NCBI GenBank assembly: GCA_027622495.1
Contig: JAQBYL010000074.1
Coordinates: forward strand, 1-12,398
Origin: Pseudomonadota bacterium
GTDB taxonomy: Bacteria; Pseudomonadota; Gammaproteobacteria; Pseudomonadales; Azotimanducaceae
Direction of reading: 5' to 3'
Length of the DNA: 12,398 bases
A model generated the notes under the pieces. That model searched no databases, was not told the DNA's origin, and saw nothing but the letters and a program-made list of their open reading frames with translations. This document shows, piece after piece, positions 7,648 through 12,398 of this stretch. Position 1 is the first letter of the stretch. The number at the start of each line of letters is the position of its first letter. Position numbers and translations under genes: made by a program.

Positions 7648-8445
7648 TCACGTTCCTGTGAAGATGGGTTTGCGTTTCTCAAAAATTGCACGAACTGCTT
7701 CTTTGCCATCGCTGCTCTTCAATCCACGGCCGGTGTAGCGAAGCTCTTCTCGTATCAACGCTTCAAGATCATCAGGCAAACCCACACGAGCGACCTGGAG
7801 TTTTGTCTGCCTCGCCGCAAGCGGTGCAACCTCGGCAATTTTCTGACAATAGGCGAGGAACGATTGCTCGAAAGTGTCTGCCGCGACCACGCTGCCGATC
7901 AGACCGATAGCGAGGGCCTTTTGTGCATCGATGAAATCAACTTCCAGAAGAAATCGCATGGCGCGTTCGTGCCCCACAGCTTGCGGTAAGGTCCAGGTCA
8001 GACCGCAGTCGGGAGAAGTACCCGCGCGCGCGTAACCCGGATGGAAACTGGCTTTGGTACTGGCCATGCGCATGTCGCAGCACATGGCGAGCGACACACC
8101 GGCCCCGATCGCAAGACCGTTGATACCCGCGATGACTGGTTTTTCACAGCGAACACGGATTCCCGTCACCAGGCTCACTGCAGTATCGACGGTGTTGGTA
8201 CCGCGCTCGCGGTTTTTAGCCGGGCTCAAATCTGCACCTGCGCAGAAGGTGTCGCCAACGCCGGTGATACCAATCACTCTGACGGCGCTGTCTTCCATCG
8301 CACGATCGATTCCACTGACGATTGCGCTTGTGAGGTCTGGTGATAGCGCATTCTTCTTGGCTGGCCGATTAAGCTTCAGTATCCGGACGCCGCCAACGGT
8401 TTCCTCCAGCAATACAGTTTCGTCGCCTTGCCTGGTTTCGCTCAT
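7648..8445 (-). CDS. Enoyl-CoA hydratase/isomerase (crotonase) family protein
   Basis: This 265-residue crotonase is of standard length. The oxyanion-hole segments are CAGADL (68-73) and NGLAIGAGVSLAMCCD (109-124). The first hydratase Glu (E144 in rat) aligns with Ser118, and the second is also not evident. However, Asp146 in GTSPDCG sits where PaaG-like and dienoyl-CoA isomerases carry a catalytic Asp. This argues for an isomerase rather than a hydratase. It is the second gene of the minus-strand arm: its ATG lies 2 bp after the stop of the amidohydrolase upstream, so the two are co-transcribed. The 3' end faces the CoA-transferase gene with only 15 bp between stop codons. Confidence 0.92.
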   Translation of the reverse strand: MSETRQGDETVLLEETVGGVRILKLNRPAKKNALSPDLTSAIVSGIDRAMEDSAVRVIGITGVGDTFCAGADLSPAKNRERGTNTVDTAVSLVTGIRVRCEKPVIAGINGLAIGAGVSLAMCCDMRMASTKASFHPGYARAGTSPDCGLTWTLPQAVGHERAMRFLLEVDFIDAQKALAIGLIGSVVAADTFEQSFLAYCQKIAEVAPLAARQTKLQVARVGLPDDLEALIREELRYTGRGLKSSDGKEAVRAIFEKRKPIFTGT

Positions 8446-8447
8446 GC

Positions 8448-9629
8448 TTATGTTCCGGTTCGCTGATTCAGGTAAGCGGCATTGTCGTGCAGAATCTTGG
8501 TTTGCACGTCCAGCGGAATGTTCTCGATTTCTTCGAGTATGTCCCTTGGATGTTGCAGACCTTCCATGTGCGGCCAGTCCGATCCAACAATGACGCGATC
8601 CTCACCCATGTGGCCGATCACCTCACTGATATCGTCTTCCCAGAATGGGTTGATCCACACATGTTCCTTGAAACTGACGACTGGATCGTCGGTGTAGTAA
8701 GTGGGCGTCCGTTCTTTGCTGTGGGCGAAAGCGATGAGCAGGTCGCCGAGAAACTCAGAACCGTTTTCCACAGACGCGATACGAAGGTTAGGAAAACGCT
8801 CAAACAGACGGTCGAAGACCAGGCTTGCCAGAAAATCGTTGATGTTGCGCGACCGGTGGAAGTTCGTGACGCTGGGTTTGGTGCCCATGCTGAGCACATC
8901 CTGGTTCTTGACGTCATAGCCATTACTGTCGTGGCGGGTAGCACCAATGTGTGCGACCACAGTGATACCTGCTTCGTTAACCCGCGACCAGAAGGGATCA
9001 AACTCTTTAGCGCCAGGATTGCGCGGACCGTTTCGGGTGTAGACCGCGCTCGGGCGCATGACCAGCACCCGGGCGTCTTTCTTCAACGCTTTGTCCAACT
9101 CCACACAGGCCCGGTCTACATCGGCCAGGCAGATGTAAGGTGCGGCAAACAGTCGGTTCTGATGATTAAAACCCCAGTCCTCGTCGAGCCATAGATTGAA
9201 CCCTTCATACAAGGTACAAACAGCATCGACATCTTTTTTCAGAAGCTCTTCATAGAGGATGGCAAGGGTAGGAAAGAGCCAGGCCGCTTCCAGTCCCTGT
9301 TTGTCCAGTCGTTTGATACGCGCTTCGCGATCCATGTATTCCGCAGGCATGGGTTCCAGTGAAGAACGGATGAGTTCAGCGCTGGTGGCACCGTTGGGGT
9401 TGCCGCGAAACAGCTCACGCAGAACACCAGGCCTGGAAATGGGATTAAAGGTCGGGTTGGTGAAACGATCGATTTTTCCGGCGACGGAATGATACTGCCG
9501 GCCTTGTTCCATGGTTACCCATTGCACGCATCGGGGTTGCATGCCTTTTGGGACATGCCGGGTGAAAGCGTCGTGCGCTTCGTAGTAGTGATTGTCTGCA
9601 TCGAAGAGCTGACCCTGAAACTGTGGCAT
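8448..9629 (-). CDS. Amidohydrolase family 2 protein (predicted metal-dependent hydrolase/decarboxylase)
   Basis: This 393-residue Amidohydro_2 (COG2159) protein is distantly similar in plan to the one on the plus strand but clearly not a recent duplicate. Ligand landmarks are Asp10, Asp12 and His14 in LFDADNHYYE, a His in TVVAHIGATRH, Glu in ASVENGSEF, and Asp351 in IVGSDWPHMEG. The ATG at 9629 is chosen because the family-typical QLFDADNH begins right after it and a GGAAGGA ribosome-binding site (minus strand, 9639-9645) precedes it. A longer frame reaching 9791 would add 54 Cys/Ser-rich residues that run through the promoter and the VOC relic, so it is rejected. It heads the minus-strand arm and is co-transcribed with the crotonase that follows 2 bp later. 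Bond type and substrate are not known. Confidence 0.93.
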   Translation of the reverse strand: MPQFQGQLFDADNHYYEAHDAFTRHVPKGMQPRCVQWVTMEQGRQYHSVAGKIDRFTNPTFNPISRPGVLRELFRGNPNGATSAELIRSSLEPMPAEYMDREARIKRLDKQGLEAAWLFPTLAILYEELLKKDVDAVCTLYEGFNLWLDEDWGFNHQNRLFAAPYICLADVDRACVELDKALKKDARVLVMRPSAVYTRNGPRNPGAKEFDPFWSRVNEAGITVVAHIGATRHDSNGYDVKNQDVLSMGTKPSVTNFHRSRNINDFLASLVFDRLFERFPNLRIASVENGSEFLGDLLIAFAHSKERTPTYYTDDPVVSFKEHVWINPFWEDDISEVIGHMGEDRVIVGSDWPHMEGLQHPRDILEEIENIPLDVQTKILHDNAAYLNQRTGT

Positions 9630-9664
9630 GTGATGTTGTCCTTCCGGTTCGAAGATTTCCCTAA

Positions 9665-9696
9665 CTATGATACTAATTATTCGGCCTGGGGAGCAA
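9665..9696 (-). promoter_or_regulatory. Promoter of the minus-strand amidohydrolase-crotonase arm with candidate operator 9665-9680
   Basis: On the minus strand TTGCTC (9691-9696) is followed after 18 bp by TATCAT (9672-9667), about 37 nt before the ATG at 9629. The 16 bp at 9665-9680 (CTATGATACTAATTAT on the plus strand) differ from 2536-2551 at one position. The -35/-10 spacing and the distance to the gene are almost the same as at gntR. The identity extends on both sides of the -10 box, which suggests a regulator-binding site and not only a core promoter. Confidence 0.5.
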
Positions 9697-9999
9697 GGGC
9701 TGACCTTCGATGCCGGGCCGTTCTTTCTGGTCGAAAAGATAGAACTGGCCTGGGGGATACACCGTGGCAGGGAACAGAAGTTCCTGCACACGTCCGCGTA
9801 CGGACAATGGGGCAGCCTTATGGTTGAACTGGTTCAGCAGGATGAGGAAGGCCCGTCACCATTCCGTGATGTGTACGCGCCAGGCGAAGAGGGTATACAC
9901 CACATGGCAATGATGGTGGATTCTCTTGAACTAACCTATGAGAGGATCCGGCTAGATCCTTGTAAATCGGTGTGCATTTTTCCGTATTTCGGGTCATAG
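9667..9999 (+). pseudogene. VOC (glyoxalase/bleomycin-resistance superfamily) gene remnant, truncated at both ends
   Basis: The frame opened by the ATG at 9667 contains a well-preserved VOC segment from about 9709 to 9951: AGPFFLVEKIELAWG, HTSAYGQWG, LMVELVQQDEEGPSPFRD, then GIHHMAMMVDSLELTYERI. This covers about 80 residues of a domain of about 150. The first beta-alpha unit with its metal His is missing, because the upstream DNA is the amidohydrolase promoter. The C-terminal half-motif with the second Glu ligand is also missing; after ERIR the frame runs into unrelated residues and stops. Related full-length proteins are small single-domain enzymes often found in CoA-catabolic clusters. Here it is most likely a deletion relic and not functional. 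Confidence 0.6.
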
Positions 10000-10206
10000 T
10001 TCAGCTCCCTTTGAGGAATTGTGATTCAGTAAATGCCCTCACCAGCAATTCTTGTGGTGTTCTTGACCTTCCTTCTGGTTTCTCCAGTTGCAATTTCCGA
10101 GAACAGCTTCTCTAAGAAAGAGTGGGCCACAGATGGCGAATCGAGCGCCCGTTCTTGCTTCTCATATTGGTGTGCCTGAAGTAATGCTTTGGGTATAGTT
10201 GGCGGT
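9952..10206. other. Non-coding scar between the catabolic cluster and the metal-efflux operon
   Basis: No convincing gene is seen. VOC similarity ends abruptly near 9951 and the following DNA is more AT-rich. A minus-strand frame of 69 codons (10026-10235) has no recognisable domain and would overlap the start of the next gene, so it is left uncalled. The stretch around 9961-9996 (beginning TGTAAATCGG) vaguely resembles a transposon end, but no inverted partner exists in this window. A promoter for the efflux operon must lie here or just downstream; TATAGT at 10194-10199 is the only fair -10 box noted. Confidence 0.4.
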
Positions 10207-10566
10207 ATGTTCCGAGTATCTGTCTCATTCGCCATACTCGCCTGTACATCTCTGCTCGTCCTGCAGATGTCTGGCCTGCACCTGCATGTCAGTCAGAACG
10301 GCCAGGATTCAGGAATGCATACCACCCACGTGCATCAATTCGATCCTGACGAGCATGATCATAGTGGCGATATTGACGTTTCGCTCCTGGAGCAGATCGG
10401 TGTCAACTGGTCAAAACTCCTTCCGCTGTTGTTTGTTTGCCTGGTCGTGTTGCCGGTCATCACCAGAATCCAGCGCCGACTTACGTTTTTACCGCCTCAA
10501 TCAGACAAAGTGCGCCACTGGCTGCGCTTTCGACCTCCTCTTCGCGCTCCACCTGCCTCTTTGTAA
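10207..10566 (+). CDS. Small His-rich membrane-anchored protein at the head of the metal-efflux operon
   Basis: This 119-residue protein has an N-terminal signal or anchor segment (about residues 5-22), a His-rich stretch with seven His between residues 25 and 52 (H25, 27, 38, 41, 43, 50, 52) mixed with Asp/Glu, a second hydrophobic segment (about 71-86), and a Pro/Arg-rich tail ending in PPLRAPPAS. Similar uncharacterised small proteins often precede czcCBA operons, and CzcI-type proteins are an analogue. Periplasmic metal binding or sensing is a reasonable guess. The ATG at 10207 gives a good signal segment but has no clear ribosome-binding site; a TTG at 10189 would add six residues. TATAGT at 10194-10199 ends 7 nt before the ATG, which would also suit leaderless transcription. 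The next gene follows after about 100 bp. Confidence 0.7.
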   Translation: MFRVSVSFAILACTSLLVLQMSGLHLHVSQNGQDSGMHTTHVHQFDPDEHDHSGDIDVSLLEQIGVNWSKLLPLLFVCLVVLPVITRIQRRLTFLPPQSDKVRHWLRFRPPLRAPPASL

Positions 10567-10636
10567 TCGCTTTTTTGTGAAGCTTTTCCGGGCAGCACTT
10601 CTGCTCAGGACCGCTTCGCTCAACTGAGAAAGATCG

Positions 10637-10654
10637 CGCGTTCATGTGAACGCG
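10637..10654. promoter_or_regulatory. Inverted repeat directly upstream of the outer-membrane factor gene
   Basis: CGCGTTCA and TGAACGCG form a perfect 8-bp inverted repeat around a TG centre, directly followed by the GGAGGT ribosome-binding site (10656-10661) of the ATG at 10666. As RNA it could form a 7-bp stem with an ATGT loop ending next to the ribosome-binding site. As DNA it could be an operator. It has no U-tract, so it is not a terminator. Confidence 0.4.
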
Positions 10655-10665
10655 GGGAGGTAGAT

Positions 10666-11946
10666 ATGCGGGGTGTACTGATGTGGCGCTCCAACACCTG
10701 GTGGCTGCTGGCTGGCGCTACGTTTGTTGTTCTGACGCAGCCAGTATTGGCAAGTCAGAGTGCCACAATCGACCTGCAGCAGGCGGTCAGTCGGACGCTT
10801 GCGCGCAATCCAACGCTGATGGCGATTGGTTACCAGATAGATGTCGAGCAGGGCCGCGTTACGCAATCTCAGCTTCGACCTAACCTGGAGCTCGGCGTGA
10901 TGGTTGAAAATGTCCTCGGCAGCGGGGAGTTTGATGGCGTCGATGCGGCGGAGACGACACTCAGTCTGGCCTGGATACTGGAGCGGGGCAAAGTCGAACA
11001 CCGGGTTTCGGCAGCGCGTGCCGGTGTATCGCTGGTGGAATCAGAAATTGAAATTCGGCGTCTGGATATCGTCGCCGAAACGGCGCGTCTGTTCCTTGCC
11101 AGTCTTGCTAACCAGGAGCGTCTGATTCGTGTGCAGGAGGCAGTCAGCCTCGCGGAGAATACTGTTGCTGTTGTGGCAGCACGTGTTCAGGCCGCCCGCA
11201 CACCGGATGCAGAACTCGCGCGTGCCGAAGCGCAGCTCGCGAGCATTCGTCTTGCTGAGGAAGATCTTGAACATGAGTTTTTGACCTCGAATCATCAGCT
11301 GGCAGCGCAGTGGGGGGAGACGTTGCCGGATTTCAAACGTGTCGCTGGCAACGTGCATGTGTTGCCGTACCCGGTGGACTTTCCCGGTCTGCTTGCGAAG
11401 CTGGAAGACAATCCTGACCTTACGCGTTTTCTTACTGAGGAACGCCTGCACGAAGCTCGGTTGCGTCTCGAGCAGGCGAATGCCAGGCCCGACTGGCGCG
11501 TGAATGTGGGTATTCGTCGTTTTGAGCTCAGCGACGACCAGGCATTCGTGGCCGGAATTACGATTCCGCTCGCCATGCGAAACCTCAACCAGGGCCGAAT
11601 TGCACAAGCCCAGGCGAACCTGGCCAAAACGGCCGCTGATCGAACGGCAACGCGCTCACAGATCGAAACCCAGTTGTTCGCCCTCCACCAGGGGCTGCTG
11701 CACAGCCTGCATCGCACTACAACACTGCGTGAGATGGTCTTGCCCCGCATGGAAAAGGCACTGGTTGATACCCAGAGTGCGTACACCGCAGGACGATACG
11801 GATATTTCGAACTGCAGATCGTGCAGCAGGAGGTACTGAACACTCGTGCCGCACTGGTGGATGCGAGCATCGACGCGCACATGCACGTCATTGAAATCGA
11901 ACGGCTGACCGGGTCTGCGATGCCGACACAATTTGCACAACCATGA
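10666..11946 (+). CDS. TolC family outer-membrane factor, CzcC-type (heavy-metal RND efflux)
   Basis: This 426-residue outer-membrane efflux protein should form the trimeric exit duct of a tripartite RND pump. It has a signal peptide with probable cleavage at VLA|S (residues 29/30), then two OEP repeats. The first starts IDLQQAVSRTLARNPTL (about 35-51). The second covers about 245-415, with long helical segments rich in Ala, Glu, Gln and Arg (LRLEQANARPDWRVNVGIRR; NLNQGRIAQAQANLAK). The CzcC-like feature AGITIPLAMRNLNQGRI is present. The start is set by GGAGGT 4 nt before the ATG; an internal ATG at 10681 lacks such a site. The adaptor gene begins 11 bp after the stop. The metal (Co/Zn/Cd, Cu/Ag or Ni) cannot be told from this part. 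Confidence 0.92.
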   Translation: MRGVLMWRSNTWWLLAGATFVVLTQPVLASQSATIDLQQAVSRTLARNPTLMAIGYQIDVEQGRVTQSQLRPNLELGVMVENVLGSGEFDGVDAAETTLSLAWILERGKVEHRVSAARAGVSLVESEIEIRRLDIVAETARLFLASLANQERLIRVQEAVSLAENTVAVVAARVQAARTPDAELARAEAQLASIRLAEEDLEHEFLTSNHQLAAQWGETLPDFKRVAGNVHVLPYPVDFPGLLAKLEDNPDLTRFLTEERLHEARLRLEQANARPDWRVNVGIRRFELSDDQAFVAGITIPLAMRNLNQGRIAQAQANLAKTAADRTATRSQIETQLFALHQGLLHSLHRTTTLREMVLPRMEKALVDTQSAYTAGRYGYFELQIVQQEVLNTRAALVDASIDAHMHVIEIERLTGSAMPTQFAQP

Positions 11947-11957
11947 GGAGCGGGCAG

Positions 11958-12398
11958 ATGTTTGCATACAGAATCTGGCTGGTCGCCGGGGCACTCATCC
12001 TTGCTGGTTGCAGCGGTGACAGTTCGGAAAGCAGTCCAGCCCATGACGGACATGAAGAGAGCAACGAGGTTGCACCCCAACAAGGCAGCCATGGCGGGCG
12101 ACTGCTTGTTGATGGCGAGTTCGTTGCTGAACTCGCCATTTTCGAGGCAGGTACAGCACCGGAATTTAGGGTCTGGATCACTGATGCCGGTGAGCCGATC
12201 GCGTCCTCTGAGGTCGATCTTCGGGTGACTTTGGCTCGTCTCGGGAACGTGAAAGACGAAATCGTTTTCTCGGGTGAAGGTGAGTTTCTGCGCAGCACCA
12301 CGACGGTTGTCGAACCACATTCCTTTGTGGTGAATGTAGAGGCGCGACACGCAAACGTTACCCATCGGTGGGTATACGACAATTTTGAAGGCCGCACA
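11958..12398 (+). CDS. Periplasmic adaptor of heavy-metal RND efflux, CzcB-type lipoprotein (3' partial)
   Basis: The frame is open to the window edge for 147 codons. A short signal sequence ends in a lipobox (ILAGC), so residue 18 is probably the lipidated Cys and the protein would be anchored in a membrane facing the periplasm. A His/Asp/Glu-rich linker (HDGHEESNE, then a GSHGGRL segment) leads into an N-terminal domain containing FRVWITDAGEPI, a T-LARLG segment and EPHSFVVNVEARH. This domain is characteristic of CzcB-family membrane fusion proteins from gammaproteobacteria. The barrel-sandwich and helical hairpin would lie beyond the window. GAGGAGCGGG (from 11945) supplies a ribosome-binding site overlapping the end of the previous gene. 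The RND pump gene is expected further downstream. Confidence 0.88.
   Translation, partial: MFAYRIWLVAGALILAGCSGDSSESSPAHDGHEESNEVAPQQGSHGGRLLVDGEFVAELAIFEAGTAPEFRVWITDAGEPIASSEVDLRVTLARLGNVKDEIVFSGEGEFLRSTTTVVEPHSFVVNVEARHANVTHRWVYDNFEGRT

Noticed and set aside
7642..7655. Hairpin GAACG/CGTTC at the convergent gene ends as a terminator
   Set aside because: Only a 5-bp stem without a U-tract on either strand; too weak to call, although a terminator would be expected there.
8487..9194. Plus-strand frame of 235 codons opposite the second amidohydrolase
   Set aside because: It is antisense to a clear amidohydrolase with all metal ligands, and its translation shows no domain.
9630..9791. N-terminal extension of the minus-strand amidohydrolase
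   Set aside because: The extra 54 residues are not family-like and would be encoded by the promoter element and the antisense of the VOC relic. The start at 9629 has a good ribosome-binding site.
10026..10235. Minus-strand frame of 69 codons between the VOC relic and the efflux operon
   Set aside because: No recognisable domain, no clear ribosome-binding site, and it would overlap the start of the His-rich protein on the other strand. It could be a gene fragment but nothing supports it.
11295..12365. Long minus-strand frame (356 codons) opposite the outer-membrane factor and adaptor
   Set aside because: Ser/Arg/Cys-rich translation with no domain; the plus strand carries two clear efflux genes with signal peptides and ribosome-binding sites.
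1..12398. CRISPR arrays, tRNA or rRNA genes, complete insertion sequences
   Set aside because: No spaced direct repeats, no cloverleaf-like or rRNA-like stretches and no transposase frame were seen.

Overview
The window looks like a chromosomal segment of a proteobacterium, most likely a gammaproteobacterium with mid-range to fairly high GC. This rests on the genes present: a CoA-linked catabolic cluster next to a CzcCBA-type RND heavy-metal efflux operon with a lipoprotein adaptor. The species cannot be named from the sequence alone.

Layout. (1) Positions 1-1649 hold the 3' part of an N-acyl-D-amino-acid deacylase-like amidohydrolase. It is followed by a 22-codon stub that reads like the N-terminus of a short-chain dehydrogenase and then breaks off. 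(2) Positions 1766-9629 hold a two-armed catabolic locus. A GntR/FadR-type regulator (minus strand) diverges from a tight plus-strand operon: crotonase, amidohydrolase family 2, a thiolase-fold protein, a DUF35 zinc-ribbon/OB-fold protein and a class III CoA-transferase. Several of these overlap or nearly touch. A second, minus-strand arm (amidohydrolase family 2, then crotonase) converges on it, with only 15 bp between the two stop codons. (3) Positions 9667-10206 form a scar: a VOC/glyoxalase gene truncated at both ends, then non-coding DNA of unknown origin. (4) Positions 10207-12398 hold the start of a metal-efflux operon: a small His-rich membrane-anchored protein, a TolC/CzcC-type outer-membrane factor, and the N-terminal part of a CzcB-type adaptor lipoprotein cut by the window edge.

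How the genes fit together. The CoA-transferase could load CoA onto an organic acid. The crotonases, the thiolase-fold/DUF35 pair and the two metal-dependent family 2 amidohydrolases could then hydrate, isomerise, cleave or decarboxylate the CoA intermediate. The thiolase-fold protein lacks the usual thiolase catalytic Cys/His/Cys and sits beside a DUF35 partner. That matches the steroid side-chain retro-aldolase arrangement (Ltp2 with the ChsH2 DUF35 domain) better than a true thiolase. The substrate is not evident.

The most notable non-coding signal is a 16-bp element, 15/16 identical. One copy lies between gntR and the plus-strand operon, the other upstream of the minus-strand arm. At both places it overlaps a plausible -10 box with the same -35/-10 geometry, so it may be the operator through which the GntR protein controls both arms.
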